Assembly: GCA_964503685.1 (NCBI GenBank)
Contig: CAZDAW010000011.1
Span: forward strand, 1-57,558
Length of the DNA stretch: 57,558 bases
Source: CAZDAW01 sp964503685
GTDB taxonomy: Bacteria; Chloroflexota; Anaerolineae; Anaerolineales; Anaerolineaceae
Direction: 5' to 3'
Below are positions 7,971-16,836 of this stretch, piece by piece. The position numbers and the translations under genes are program-made. The stretch's first letter is position 1. The number at the start of each line of letters is the position of its first letter. A model generated the notes under the pieces. That model saw nothing but the letters and a program-made list of their open reading frames with translations, was not told where the DNA came from and made no database searches.

Positions 7971-8336
7971 ATGTCAACTAAAACTCGTAGTGAGCAACGC
8001 GAACGCCGCCATTTGCGGGTACGCAAGCGCATATTTGGGACTGCTGCACGCCCCCGCTTAAACGTTTTTCGGAGTTCGGCGGAAATATACGTGCAGGTAA
8101 TTGACGATGAAACAGGCTGCACGCTGGTCTCTGCCTCAACGATTGATGCAGAACTGCGCTCAAAGATGCAGGGATTGAAGAAAACGGAGCAGGCGCGTTT
8201 GGTAGGTCAGGCGCTGGCTGAACGTGCAAAAGGTAAAGGAATCTCGACCGTCGTATTTGATCGTGGCGGCTTTGCATATATTGGGCGTGTAAAAGCCCTT
8301 GCAGATGCAGCCCGCCAGGGCGGTCTGGTTTTCTAA
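7971..8336 (+). CDS. rplR: 50S ribosomal protein L18
   Basis: 121-residue L18, 5S rRNA binding. The basic N-terminus (TRSEQRERRHLRVRKRI) and RLNVFRSSAEIYVQVIDDE are diagnostic. There are two ATGs in frame; 7971 is preferred because the AAGGTGG at 7958-7964 abuts the first (7965) too closely. Confidence 0.95.
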   Translation: MSTKTRSEQRERRHLRVRKRIFGTAARPRLNVFRSSAEIYVQVIDDETGCTLVSASTIDAELRSKMQGLKKTEQARLVGQALAERAKGKGISTVVFDRGGFAYIGRVKALADAARQGGLVF

Positions 8337-8370
8337 AGCCTTGATCTAGAAAAATAAAAAGGACCTGACT

Positions 8371-8901
8371 ATGGAATTAATGGAATACCAAAGTTTGGAA
8401 CAGGTTTACGACGAGCGCGTCATTGAAATTGCTCGTGTGGCGAAAGTGGTCAAAGGCGGCCGGCGGTTTTCCTTCAGGGTAACTGTCGTAACCGGCGATA
8501 ATAAAGGCAAAGTGGGTATTGGCGTTGGCAAGGCCAATGCCGTCCCCGATGCCATGCGTAAGGCAACCGAAGCGGCTCGCAAGAACATGCGATCGGTTTA
8601 TCTTTCTGGGACCACTATCCCTCATCAGGTGATCGGAAAGGTGGCAGGTTCGAAAGTTTTGCTCAAACCGGCCTCTCCCGGTACAGGTGTTATTGCCGCC
8701 GGCGGCGTTCGCGCTGTGTTGGAAACGGCTGGCGTGCATGATATCCTCACCAAATCTCTGGGCAGCGCCAACGTCTTGAATGTCGTTCAGGCAACACTAC
8801 AGGCATTGGAGATGTTGAAATCGCCGAAAGATGAGGCTGTCCGGCGAAATAAACAAGTTAAAGACGTTTTGCCTTTCTGGGAACGGAGGAAAGATGCCTA
8901 A
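8371..8901 (+). CDS. rpsE: 30S ribosomal protein S5
   Basis: 176-residue S5 at the mRNA entry and decoding region. The conserved RVAKVVKGGRRFSFRVTVV and GIGVGKANAVPDAMRKA blocks are present. AAAGGACC is upstream. It overlaps rpmD by eight bases at its 3' end. Confidence 0.97.
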   Translation: MELMEYQSLEQVYDERVIEIARVAKVVKGGRRFSFRVTVVTGDNKGKVGIGVGKANAVPDAMRKATEAARKNMRSVYLSGTTIPHQVIGKVAGSKVLLKPASPGTGVIAAGGVRAVLETAGVHDILTKSLGSANVLNVVQATLQALEMLKSPKDEAVRRNKQVKDVLPFWERRKDA

Positions 8902-9091
8902 GAAATCCGCCCCTGAGACAAAGACCTTGCGAATTACCCTGGTGAAAAGTGGAATCGGATATTCCGAGAAACACAAAGCCACTCTCCGGGCGCTGGGTTT
9001 TCATCGCCTTCACCAAACGGTGGAGCATAAAGATACCCCCACATTGCGTGGAATGTTAGCCAAAGTGAATCATTTGGTTCGCATTGAATGA
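8894..9091 (+). CDS. rpmD: 50S ribosomal protein L30
   Basis: 65-residue L30 with the family core TLRITLVKSGIGYSEKHKAT and the conserved HRLHQTVEHKDTPTLRGML. The ATG at 8894 has GGAGG just upstream, inside rpsE; the longer frame beginning at 8831 overlaps rpsE without any L30 similarity. The stop overlaps an ATG of the next gene. Confidence 0.95.
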   Translation: MPKKSAPETKTLRITLVKSGIGYSEKHKATLRALGFHRLHQTVEHKDTPTLRGMLAKVNHLVRIE

Positions 9092-9102
9092 CAGGTTTGA
9101 AG

Positions 9103-9552
9103 ATGAAACTTAATGATTTATTTCCAAATGAAGGCTCAAAAAAAGAGCGCAAACGAGTCGGACATGGTCATGGCGCCGGCCAGGGTAAAACCGCCGGCCG
9201 CGGCACCAAGGGACAGGGTTCCCGTTCGGGCGGCAGCACCCGTCTGTATCACCAGGGCGGTAACCTGCCTTTCTTCCGCCGCCTCCCCTTCCGGCGCGGC
9301 GAGGGTTTCACCCCTCCACACCAGGTGGTTTACAATGAAGTCAACCTGGATCAACTGGATGCTTTCAAAGCGGGCAGCGACGTAACTCCTGAAACGCTTA
9401 AAAAGGCCAAACTGCTCCGAAAATCAGAAAATCCGATCGTGATTTTGGGCCGCGGTGAAATTAAAGCTGCACTCAAAGTACGCGTTCATCGCGTTTCAAA
9501 AGTGGCTAAAGAAAAGATTGAAGCCGCTGGCGGCAGTGTGGAAATTATCTGA
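9103..9552 (+). CDS. rplO: 50S ribosomal protein L15
   Basis: 149-residue L15. The glycine/arginine-rich N-terminal extension (KKERKRVGHGHGAGQGKTAGRGTKGQGSRSGG in pieces) threads into 23S rRNA. The conserved start is MKLNDL, so ATG 9103 is chosen, with AGG upstream. An in-frame ATG at 9088, overlapping the rpmD stop, would add five residues and cannot be excluded. Confidence 0.94.
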   Translation: MKLNDLFPNEGSKKERKRVGHGHGAGQGKTAGRGTKGQGSRSGGSTRLYHQGGNLPFFRRLPFRRGEGFTPPHQVVYNEVNLDQLDAFKAGSDVTPETLKKAKLLRKSENPIVILGRGEIKAALKVRVHRVSKVAKEKIEAAGGSVEII

Positions 9553-9578
9553 CTTATTCATAAAAAGGAGACACCAAC

Positions 9579-10919
9579 ATGAAGCGTTCAGCATGGCGCT
9601 ACCTGTGGAAGTCAGAAGACATACGAAGAAAACTGTTAATAACCCTGATGCTGTTGATCCTCTATCGCCTGGCAGCCAATATTCCGGTCCCCGGGATCAA
9701 TCGCGAAGTACTCACACAGCTTGGACAGACAGGCGGCGCAGCGGGAACGCTGTTCAATTTGCTTGATCTGCTTTCGGGTGGAACGGTTTCTAACTTTTCA
9801 ATCCTGGCGATGGGGGTTTACCCCTACATTACAGCCCAGATCATTCTGCAACTGTTGGTGCCGATTATCCCGGCCTTGCAGCGGCGAATGGAAGAGGATC
9901 CGCGCGAGGGCCGCAAGTGGATGGAAAAATGGACTTACCTGCTGACTGTGCCGATGGCGCTGCTTTCGGCAGTCGGGCAAATCAACATTTTCTCATCGAT
10001 GGCCGGCGGGGCAAGCGTTTTACTGCATTACGGTTTTAGCGGCGAAAACTTGCTGCCTACACTGGCGACCATTTGCAGTATGGTAGCCGGTACAATGCTG
10101 GGCATCTGGCTGGGCGAATTGATCTCGGAATATGGTATCCGCAATCAGGGTCTGTCTTTAATCATCTTTGCTGGTATCGTGGCTCGCATCCCGGTGAATT
10201 TCGCCAGCCTGTTGGCTGATCAGCAGAATCGCTGGGTGATCATCGTGGTCGCTGCCATCCTGTTACTGACGATCTTTGCTATCGTCTATGTTCAACAGGG
10301 TCGCCGCAATGTTCCGGTCATGTATCCGGGACGGCGCGTTGGCAACCGTATGTCCATTCCGGTCAAAGGCAATCTGCCTTTGATGGTGAATATGGCCGGC
10401 ATGATCCCACTGATTTTTGCCCAAAGTCTGCTCACCTTCCCGGCGATTGTTGCAAGCTATTTTGTCAGTTCAAAAACCGAATGGGTAGCTAATCTGGCAG
10501 GCGGTATTCAAAGCGCCTTTGGCGGTCAGAGCGGCTGGTATTCGCTGATGTATTTCCTGATGGTAGTGCTCTTCACCTTCTTCTACACCGATGTCCTCTT
10601 CCAGCAGCAGAATTACGGCGAAAACCTGAAGCGCGTCGGCGCTCAAATTCCAGGCGTCAACCGCGGCGCGCCAACGCAGCGTTATCTCACAAAGGTTCAA
10701 CGACGCATTACCCTTCCGGGAGCTTTATTCCTGGGGATTGTTGCTGTGCTGCCTTACCTGGTTGGGATGATCCTGCCGATTGGCTCGCGCCAATCCAGCC
10801 TCTTCCTGATCTCTTCGGCAGGCTTGCTGATCGTCGTTGGTGTGGTACGCGATACTTTCTTTAATATCGACGCCGAGCTGAAATTGCACGGATACGACGA
10901 TACGCTGTTGGTCAAATAA
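9579..10919 (+). CDS. secY: Preprotein translocase subunit SecY
   Basis: 446-residue SecY, the protein-conducting channel of the Sec system, with ten predicted membrane segments. Recognised by RLAANIPVPGINRE after the first helix, GVYPYITAQIILQLL, and the cytoplasmic loop GENLKRVGAQIPGVNRG-PTQRYL. RBS AAAAGGAGA. Its place between rplO and adk is the classical spc order. Confidence 0.98.
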   Translation: MKRSAWRYLWKSEDIRRKLLITLMLLILYRLAANIPVPGINREVLTQLGQTGGAAGTLFNLLDLLSGGTVSNFSILAMGVYPYITAQIILQLLVPIIPALQRRMEEDPREGRKWMEKWTYLLTVPMALLSAVGQINIFSSMAGGASVLLHYGFSGENLLPTLATICSMVAGTMLGIWLGELISEYGIRNQGLSLIIFAGIVARIPVNFASLLADQQNRWVIIVVAAILLLTIFAIVYVQQGRRNVPVMYPGRRVGNRMSIPVKGNLPLMVNMAGMIPLIFAQSLLTFPAIVASYFVSSKTEWVANLAGGIQSAFGGQSGWYSLMYFLMVVLFTFFYTDVLFQQQNYGENLKRVGAQIPGVNRGAPTQRYLTKVQRRITLPGALFLGIVAVLPYLVGMILPIGSRQSSLFLISSAGLLIVVGVVRDTFFNIDAELKLHGYDDTLLVK

Positions 10920-10929
10920 GGGTAAAGAT

Positions 10930-11586
10930 ATGCCGACTTATATCGTCCTGTTAGGCCCTCCGGGCGCTGGCAAAGGCACTCAGGCGCAATTGATTGCTGA
11001 GAAACTTAATCTGGCTCATATCTCATCGGGCGATTTGTTCCGTGAGAATCTGAAGAAAGAAACCGAATTGGGCAGGATCGCCCAGGGATACATCTCGCGC
11101 GGCGATCTAGTGCCAGATGATGTGACAATTGCTATGATCCGTGAACGGTTAAGCCGGCCAGATTGCAAGGAAGGCGCTCTGCTAGATGGCTTTCCGCGCA
11201 CCCCGGCTCAGGCTGAAGCTCTGGCAGAGATGCTGGTTGCTTTCAAAGGCGAGGTTGTGAAAGTGCCCTATATCTCGGTTCCGGCTGAAGTACTCATCGA
11301 CCGGCTGGGGGGGCGCTGGACTTGCCCAAAAGATGGACAGGTATATCACGTTAAATTCAACCCACCCAAAACAGCAGGTCATTGCGACCTTTGCGGCAGC
11401 GAGTTGTATCAACGCGACGATGATAAGGCAGAAACAGTTGCCCGACGGATTAAAGTTTATTTTGAGCAGACTGCTCCGTTGATCGAATATTATAGAGAAA
11501 AACAATTGTTGGCAGAGATTGACGGGACCCAACCTATTGAGAAAGTTTCAGAACAACTCATGGCGGTGATCCCGGGGAAAAAGTGA
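10930..11586 (+). CDS. adk: Adenylate kinase with zinc-type LID
   Basis: 218-residue adenylate kinase (ATP + AMP = 2 ADP). The P-loop GPPGAGKGTQ is at residues 8-17. The long LID insertion contains C-P-K-D early and C-D-L-C later, a zinc-binding LID in which one of the four usual cysteines appears to be an aspartate. DGFPRT marks the AMP site. Preceded by GGGTAAAG. Confidence 0.97.
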   Translation: MPTYIVLLGPPGAGKGTQAQLIAEKLNLAHISSGDLFRENLKKETELGRIAQGYISRGDLVPDDVTIAMIRERLSRPDCKEGALLDGFPRTPAQAEALAEMLVAFKGEVVKVPYISVPAEVLIDRLGGRWTCPKDGQVYHVKFNPPKTAGHCDLCGSELYQRDDDKAETVARRIKVYFEQTAPLIEYYREKQLLAEIDGTQPIEKVSEQLMAVIPGKK

Positions 11587-11590
11587 AATA

Positions 11591-12361
11591 ATGTCTTGGG
11601 AACACAATATCAACATCAAAAGCCCCCAGGAGATATCCATCATGCGGCAGGCCGGACGCATCAATGCCGAAGCCCTGGCAGCAGCAAAAGCTATCATCCG
11701 ACCGGGAGTAACAACGGCAGACCTGAATGCAGCGGCTGAAGATGTCTTAAAAAAATATGGTGTTTATTCGCCCTTTAAAAATTACCCTGGCCCCTATCCC
11801 TATCCGGCAAGTACCTGCGTCAGCGTTAATGAAGAGCTGGTGCATGGCATCCCTGGAAAGCGCAAGCTGAAAGAAGGGGATATCGTCTCGATGGATTGCG
11901 GGACGGTCTTCGAGGGTTTTGTCGGCGACTCTGCGTTTACTGCCGGCGTAGGGGAAATATCTGCCCAGGCGCAGGAACTGCTGGATGTTACCCAGCAGGC
12001 GTTGCAGATAGGTATTGCCCAGTTTAAAGTCGGCAACCATGTGGGCGATGTAGGCGCGGCAATCGAGGCTTTTGTCAGGAGCCGAGGCTTCTATGTAACT
12101 CATGTCTATACCGGACACGGCGTTGGCCGGCAAATGCATGAGGGCCCTCAAGTGCCCAATTATGGGACGCCGGGGAGAGGCATCAAACTGCGCGCCGGCA
12201 TGACCATTGCCCTTGAACCGATGGTTCTGATTGGTACGCCAGATACCCGGGTCATGAAAGACCAGTGGACTGTATGTTCACGGGATGGGTCATTAACCGC
12301 CCATTTTGAACATTCAGTGGCCGTGACAGAAAATGGCCCGATGATATTGACGGAATTGTGA
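11591..12361 (+). CDS. map: Methionine aminopeptidase, type I
   Basis: 256-residue MetAP that removes N-terminal Met from nascent proteins. The dinuclear metal ligands are visible: two Asp in SMDCGTVFEGFVGDSAFT, His in GHGVGRQMHEGPQVPNY, Glu in ALEPM and Glu in HFEHSVAVTENG. It lacks the SH3-like N-terminal extension. It begins four bases after adk, in the usual secY-adk-map order. Confidence 0.97.
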   Translation: MSWEHNINIKSPQEISIMRQAGRINAEALAAAKAIIRPGVTTADLNAAAEDVLKKYGVYSPFKNYPGPYPYPASTCVSVNEELVHGIPGKRKLKEGDIVSMDCGTVFEGFVGDSAFTAGVGEISAQAQELLDVTQQALQIGIAQFKVGNHVGDVGAAIEAFVRSRGFYVTHVYTGHGVGRQMHEGPQVPNYGTPGRGIKLRAGMTIALEPMVLIGTPDTRVMKDQWTVCSRDGSLTAHFEHSVAVTENGPMILTEL

Positions 12362-12367
12362 TTGATC

Positions 12368-12396
12368 TAGACGAAATTGTAAACAAACGGTATAAT
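12368..12396 (+). promoter_or_regulatory. Promoter ahead of rpmJ-alpha operon genes
   Basis: TATAAT at 12391-12396, with TAGACG (12368-12373, four matches to TTGACA) 17 bases upstream. It lies directly after the map stop and would let rpmJ-rpsM-rpsK-rpsD-rpoA-rplQ be transcribed separately from the spc genes. Confidence 0.65.
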
Positions 12397-12412
12397 CTAA
12401 ACTTTGGCTGGA

Positions 12413-12434
12413 ATAACCGTAATTATCCGGTTAT
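12413..12434 (+). other. Hairpin in the rpmJ leader
   Basis: ATAACCG (12413-12419) and CGGTTAT (12428-12434) form a perfect 7-bp stem with an 8-base loop, about 10 bases after the predicted transcription start and 20 before the rpmJ ATG. A start-proximal hairpin can protect the 5' end or regulate rpmJ translation. Confidence 0.45.
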
Positions 12435-12454
12435 GATGAGGAGTAGATGTTATT

Positions 12455-12568
12455 ATGAAAGTATCACCTTCCATTCGTAAACGATGTGCAAAATGCAAGA
12501 TCGTAAAACGCAAGCGCAGATTATTTGTCATCTGCGAGAACCCTAAACATAAACAACGACAGGGATAG
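12455..12568 (+). CDS. rpmJ: 50S ribosomal protein L36
   Basis: 37-residue L36, the smallest ribosomal protein, read as MKVSPSIRKRCAKCKIVKRK and onward to NPKHKQRQG. Zinc ligands C11, C14, C27 and H32 are all present (C+ form). GAGGAGTAG lies before the ATG. The infA gene, which often sits between map and rpmJ, is absent here. Confidence 0.96.
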   Translation: MKVSPSIRKRCAKCKIVKRKRRLFVICENPKHKQRQG

Positions 12569-12574
12569 TGAGAT

Positions 12575-12964
12575 ATGGCAAGAATTGAAGGCGTTGACCT
12601 GCCGCGAAACAAGCGGGTAGAAATTGGTTTGACCTATATTTTTGGTATTGGACGCACCCGAGCGCATAAAATTCTGGACGCTACCAAGGTGAATCCTGAT
12701 ACACGCGTCAAAGATTTGACAGAAGCAGAACTGGCATTGCTGCGTGAATTCATCAGCAAAAACTACAAGGTGGAAGGTGACCTTCGCCGTGAAGTAACGA
12801 TGAATATCAAGCGACTTGTTGAAATTGGTTGTTATCGCGGCATGCGCCATCGCCGTAATCTGCCCTGCCGTGGACAGCGAACACGAACCAATGCGCGTAC
12901 GTGCAAGGGTCCCAAGAAGACAGTTGCCGGGCGCGGACGCCGTCGCGGCGCAACCAAGAAATAA
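12575..12964 (+). CDS. rpsM: 30S ribosomal protein S13
   Basis: 129-residue S13 of the 30S head. Diagnostic: ARIEGVDLPRNKRVEIGLTYIFGIGRT at the start, in pieces, and the basic tail RGMRHRRNLPCRGQRTRTNA. It follows rpmJ by six bases. Normal length. Confidence 0.97.
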   Translation: MARIEGVDLPRNKRVEIGLTYIFGIGRTRAHKILDATKVNPDTRVKDLTEAELALLREFISKNYKVEGDLRREVTMNIKRLVEIGCYRGMRHRRNLPCRGQRTRTNARTCKGPKKTVAGRGRRRGATKK

Positions 12965-13099
12965 TTTAAAAACGATAAGTTTCGCCAGCTGGGTGGAGTC
13001 CTCCCTCCCATCGGCTGACCAGCAGGCTGAACTTCGAGTTGTAGGGCCGTCTTTGAATGGCCTGTTAATAACTAAAAAAGAGGTTCATAGCGAGGTATT
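12965..13099 (+). other. Structured 135-base spacer between rpsM and rpsK
   Basis: These two genes are usually nearly adjacent. The spacer contains G-rich and C-rich stretches able to pair (GGGTGGAG near 12990 with CTCCCTCCC after it, flanked by AGC/GCT) and a second GGCC/GGCC stem near 13048-13065. No ORF or convincing -10 element is seen. In E. coli, S4 regulates the alpha operon from the rpsM leader; a similar role here is only a possibility. Confidence 0.4.
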
Positions 13100-13504
13100 A
13101 TGGCTCAAAATGTACGCTCGACGCGCCGTTCATCAGGCGCTCGAAAAGTCAAGCGCATGCTCTCATCCGGGCAGGTGCACATATTTGCTTCTTTCAACAA
13201 TACAATTGTCACCATCACTGATGGTCAGGGCAACACCCTTTGTTGGGGAAGCTCAGGTTCCGCTGGCTACAAAGGCTCGCGCAAAAGCACACCTTTTGCA
13301 GCGCGTCTGGCGGCTGAACAGGCAATTAAAGCCGCCCAGTCAATGGGTATCCAGGAAGTTGATCTGTATGTCAAAGGTCCTGGCCCCGGACGAGAATCGG
13401 CTATTCGCGCCGTGCAGTCAATGGGATTGAAAGTGCGCTCGATTTCTGATGTTACGCCGGTTCCGCATAACGGGTGCCGGCCGCCGAAGAAACGCCGCGT
13501 TTGA
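13100..13504 (+). CDS. rpsK: 30S ribosomal protein S11
   Basis: 134-residue S11 of the platform. Signatures include ASFNNTIVTITDGQGNTLCW, GFKGSRKSTPFAA-like (here GYKGSRKSTPFAA), VKGPGPGRESAIRA and the C-terminal DVTPVPHNGCRPPKKRRV. Ends with the invariant basic tail. Normal length. Confidence 0.98.
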   Translation: MAQNVRSTRRSSGARKVKRMLSSGQVHIFASFNNTIVTITDGQGNTLCWGSSGSAGYKGSRKSTPFAARLAAEQAIKAAQSMGIQEVDLYVKGPGPGRESAIRAVQSMGLKVRSISDVTPVPHNGCRPPKKRRV

Positions 13505-13531
13505 TATTATTACTGAGATAGGGAGAACGGT

Positions 13532-14170
13532 ATGGCGAAATATATTGGGCCGGCATGTAAATTATGCCGGCGAGAAGGTGAAAAACTTTTCCTTAAAGGA
13601 GAACGTTGTTTTACTCCAAAGTGCGCATTCGATAAACGCGGATTTGCTCCTGGCCAACATGGCCGCACATCGCAGGGGCGCAGTGAACGCGAATCGGTTT
13701 ATGGGCACCAATTGCGGGCAAAACAAAAAGCGCGACGCGTTTATGGAACTTTTGAACGACAGTTCCGCCGTTACTACAATGTAGCGTTGCGCAGACGTGG
13801 CCTGACAGGTCTTAATCTGTTACAGATTCTGGAATCTCGGCTGGATAATGTGATTTTCCGTCTGGGTTATGCCAGCAATCGGGCCGAAGCGCGCCTGTTG
13901 GTTACTCATGGTCATTTCATGGTCAATGGTCGCCGCACAGATATTCCATCTATGCTGATCAAACCAGGTGATGAGATCGTTGTTCGTGATGGATCGAAAA
14001 GCACGACCTACTTCAAGGGTTTGTCTGCTGAAGCGGAAACACGAACATTACCGGCGTGGTTAAGCCGCGACCTCAAAACGTTATCGGGGACGGTTTTACG
14101 CTTGCCCGAACGCAGCGAGATCGACGGTAATTTAACCGAACAGCTTATCGTTGAGTATTACTCGCGGTAA
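13532..14170 (+). CDS. rpsD: 30S ribosomal protein S4, zinc-binding form
   Basis: 212-residue S4, 16S assembly initiator. The N-terminal zinc site has C9, C12, C26 and C31. The S4 RNA-binding domain (LESRLDNVIFRLGYASNRAEARLLV) covers about residues 98-160. GGGAGAACGG precedes the ATG. The four-Cys form is common outside enterobacteria. Confidence 0.97.
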   Translation: MAKYIGPACKLCRREGEKLFLKGERCFTPKCAFDKRGFAPGQHGRTSQGRSERESVYGHQLRAKQKARRVYGTFERQFRRYYNVALRRRGLTGLNLLQILESRLDNVIFRLGYASNRAEARLLVTHGHFMVNGRRTDIPSMLIKPGDEIVVRDGSKSTTYFKGLSAEAETRTLPAWLSRDLKTLSGTVLRLPERSEIDGNLTEQLIVEYYSR

Positions 14171-14224
14171 GACCAACTAGCCTGATGCGCGGTAGTACAG
14201 GGTGTATCAGGGAGGGGTAAAACT

Positions 14225-15190
14225 GTGACAGGTTTAAATAATATGGTTACGCCAAAAGTCGAGCGAGAAGCAGAGGCTCGAAATTACGGCAAATTTGTAA
14301 TACATCCTCTCGAACGAGGGTATGGCGTCACACTGGGTAATGCTATCCGCCGGGTTCTATTATCTTCCCTGGAGGGCGCTGCAGTAACTTCCATGCGGAT
14401 TTCTGATGTCCAGCATGAGTTTAGCGACATTGCCGGCGTTCGGGAAGACGTCGTCCAGGTCATGCTCCAGGTCAAACAACTGCGTTTGCTGCTGCATGAA
14501 GTGGATACCGCTCACATCCATCTGGATGTTCGAGGCGAAGGTGTGGTGACTGCGGCTGATATCGTTACACCGGCGGAAATTGAGATCATCAATCCGGATC
14601 TTTATTTATTTACGGTTGATGACAATAAAACTCGCCTGGAAATTGATATGACAGTCGAACGTGGACGCGGGTATTCACCGTCGTCTGAACGAAGTGGGCA
14701 CCTTCCCATTGGCGAATTGCCGGTGGATGCTATCTTCAGCCCGGTGCGGCGTGTTAACTGGAATGTGACTTCAGCCCGCGTGGGGCAGAGCACGAATTTT
14801 GATAAATTGATTCTTGAAATCTGGACGGATGGCACAATTGCTCCTGAGAAAGCACTGGGCACTGCTGCAAATATCCTCATCAGTCACTTCCGCTTTATCT
14901 CCGGCGTCAACGAAGAGACCCTGGCAATCGGAATAGAGAAGGAAGTTGTCAGCAGTCATCTGACAAGCGAAGCTGCTGAGACTCCAATTGAAAACCTTGA
15001 TTTGTCAGTACGGGTATTTAACTCCCTCAAGCGGACGGGCATCACCACTGTGGGTGATGTGCTGGATCTTTTGGATAAGGGAGATGAGGCAGTGATGTCC
15101 ATTCGGAATTTTGGCGAGAAGAGTCTCGATGAATTACGCGAAAAAATGACCGAAAAAGGCTTTATGAAGGAAAAAAATGAAGTGGAGTAA
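14225..15190 (+). CDS. rpoA: RNA polymerase alpha subunit
   Basis: 321-residue alpha. The N-terminal assembly domain has the block VTLGNAIRRVLLSSLEGAA, and the C-terminal DNA-binding domain spans about residues 255-315, with NSLKRTGITTVGDVL and RNFGEKSLDELREK. It starts with GTG at 14225, preceded by GGGAGGGG; an in-frame ATG seven codons on is less well spaced. Standard position between rpsD and rplQ. Confidence 0.98.
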   Translation: MTGLNNMVTPKVEREAEARNYGKFVIHPLERGYGVTLGNAIRRVLLSSLEGAAVTSMRISDVQHEFSDIAGVREDVVQVMLQVKQLRLLLHEVDTAHIHLDVRGEGVVTAADIVTPAEIEIINPDLYLFTVDDNKTRLEIDMTVERGRGYSPSSERSGHLPIGELPVDAIFSPVRRVNWNVTSARVGQSTNFDKLILEIWTDGTIAPEKALGTAANILISHFRFISGVNEETLAIGIEKEVVSSHLTSEAAETPIENLDLSVRVFNSLKRTGITTVGDVLDLLDKGDEAVMSIRNFGEKSLDELREKMTEKGFMKEKNEVE

Positions 15191-15196
15191 GATGAG

Positions 15197-15574
15197 ATGC
15201 GACATCAGGTAGCAGGACTTAAACTGGGCCGTAAAAAGGATGCACGAGCATCTTTGCGACGGACATTGATTAAGCAACTTTTTGAACATGAACGAATTAC
15301 TACAACTCAGGCGAAGGCAGAAGCTATTCGCAGCGAAGCTGAGAAGCTGATTACCCGGGCGCGCAACAGCGGTAAAGCCACTGACATTGAAAAAGTGCAT
15401 GCCCGCCGTATCGTTGCTTCACGCCTGGGCGACGCGGACATTGTCAAGAAACTCTTTGATGATATTGCTCCGCGATATGAAAATCGTCCGGGTGGTTATA
15501 CCCGTGTTTACAAGTTAGGTCCCCGCCTCGGCGATTCCGCAGAGATGGTACGGATCGAACTGGTTGAAGATTAG
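15197..15574 (+). CDS. rplQ: 50S ribosomal protein L17
   Basis: 125-residue L17 near the tunnel exit. N-terminus MRHQVAGLKLGRKKDARASLRR in pieces and C-terminal GGYTRVYKLGPRLGDSAEM are diagnostic. Starts six bases after rpoA. Normal length. Confidence 0.97.
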   Translation: MRHQVAGLKLGRKKDARASLRRTLIKQLFEHERITTTQAKAEAIRSEAEKLITRARNSGKATDIEKVHARRIVASRLGDADIVKKLFDDIAPRYENRPGGYTRVYKLGPRLGDSAEMVRIELVED

Positions 15575-15609
15575 GATCGATCAGTCCGGAATTAATCAAC
15601 CGGATTGAA

Positions 15610-16374
15610 ATGGCACGTTACCAAGTTATTCTTGCTTATGATGGCACCTGTTTTCAGGGATTTCAACGTCAGGCTGAAAACCGGACAGTACAGGGTGTTG
15701 TAGAAGCAGCGTTACGTCGGCTGGGTTGGTCTGGCAAATCCATTTTGTCGGCTGGAAGAACGGATAGCGGTGTGCATGCTACCGGACAGGTTATCGCATT
15801 TGACCTGGAATGGGGGCATACCCCGCAGGATATGCGCCAGGCGCTCAATGCGTATCTTCCTGATGATGTAGCGGCTCAATCTGTGCAGAGGGTTCCGCCC
15901 GATTTTCACCCTCGTTATGATGCTACGGGCCGCTGTTATCAATATCATCTGTACTGCTCGCCGGTGCGCAACCCATTACGCGATCGTTATGCGATGTGGG
16001 TGCGCCAGCCGCTTGAAATTGCCCGGATGCAAAGATCAGCAGCGTTCATCGTTGGGCGGAACGATTTTGCCTGTTTTGGCGTTTCACCTCGTCCGGGGGG
16101 AAGCACCATCAGGACCGTTACTCGCGCTGAGTGGCGTGAGATACAGGATGGTTATCAGTTCGAAGTTGAAGCGGATGCGTTTCTGTATCACATGGTCAGA
16201 AGGCTGGTTTTTTTTCAGGTGATGGTCGGACAGGGTATGTTGCCCCCGGAGGCGATTCGAGACGCTATCGAAAAGCGGGTAATCCCCTCGATTGGGTTGG
16301 CTCCTCCCCAGGGCCTGATCCTGAAAAAGGTGTACTATCCATCGTTTGAGCAACAAGGTAACGAAACACTCTAA
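15610..16374 (+). CDS. truA: tRNA pseudouridine38-40 synthase
   Basis: 254-residue TruA, which isomerises U38-40 in the tRNA anticodon stem. The catalytic Asp lies in SAGRTDSGVHATGQV (about residues 46-60). FDLEW and the C-terminal FLYHMVRRLV block complete the signature. truA followed by rplM and rpsI after rplQ is the arrangement seen in many Gram-positive-type genomes. The stop overlaps the first ATG of rplM. Confidence 0.96.
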   Translation: MARYQVILAYDGTCFQGFQRQAENRTVQGVVEAALRRLGWSGKSILSAGRTDSGVHATGQVIAFDLEWGHTPQDMRQALNAYLPDDVAAQSVQRVPPDFHPRYDATGRCYQYHLYCSPVRNPLRDRYAMWVRQPLEIARMQRSAAFIVGRNDFACFGVSPRPGGSTIRTVTRAEWREIQDGYQFEVEADAFLYHMVRRLVFFQVMVGQGMLPPEAIRDAIEKRVIPSIGLAPPQGLILKKVYYPSFEQQGNETL

Positions 16375-16388
16375 TGAAAGTGGAGAGG

Positions 16389-16820
16389 ATGACTGTGGAC
16401 AAAACATACGTCCCGAAAGGTAAAATAGATCATCAATGGGTTGTGATCGACGCCAATGGTAAAACGTTGGGTCGTTTGGTCACTCAAATTGCAACCATTT
16501 TATTGGGCAAAGACAAACCCACCTATACCCCCGGTGTGGATATGGGCGATAGGGTTGTCGTCATCAATGCCAGCAATATTGCTGTAACCGGCAATCGGAT
16601 GGAAACCAAGTTTTATTATTCCCATTCCAATTATCCCGGCGGTTTGAAGAGCATTTCGCTGCGCGATCAGCTTCGAAAGAATCCGGAGCGGGTGATTCAG
16701 CATGCTGTAAAAGGGATGTTGCCGCATAACCGGATGGGCCGGCTTTTGCTCGGTAAGCTGAAAGTGTACGGCGGCGCTGAGCATCCCCATCTCGCTCAGA
16801 ATCCAAAAGTGGTTGAATAA
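16389..16820 (+). CDS. rplM: 50S ribosomal protein L13
   Basis: L13, an essential early 23S assembly protein. Diagnostic: WVVIDANGKTLGRLVTQIA, DKPTYTPGVDMGD-VVVINA, and the C-terminal KGMLPHNRMGRLLLGKLKVY. The start is uncertain. ATG 16374 overlaps the truA stop, ATG 16389 (143 residues) is given here, and GTG 16395, well spaced from GGAG (16382-16385), gives MDKTYVPKG, a start like that of relatives. Confidence 0.95.
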   Translation: MTVDKTYVPKGKIDHQWVVIDANGKTLGRLVTQIATILLGKDKPTYTPGVDMGDRVVVINASNIAVTGNRMETKFYYSHSNYPGGLKSISLRDQLRKNPERVIQHAVKGMLPHNRMGRLLLGKLKVYGGAEHPHLAQNPKVVE

Positions 16821-16836
16821 GGAGTAGGAGAGAACA

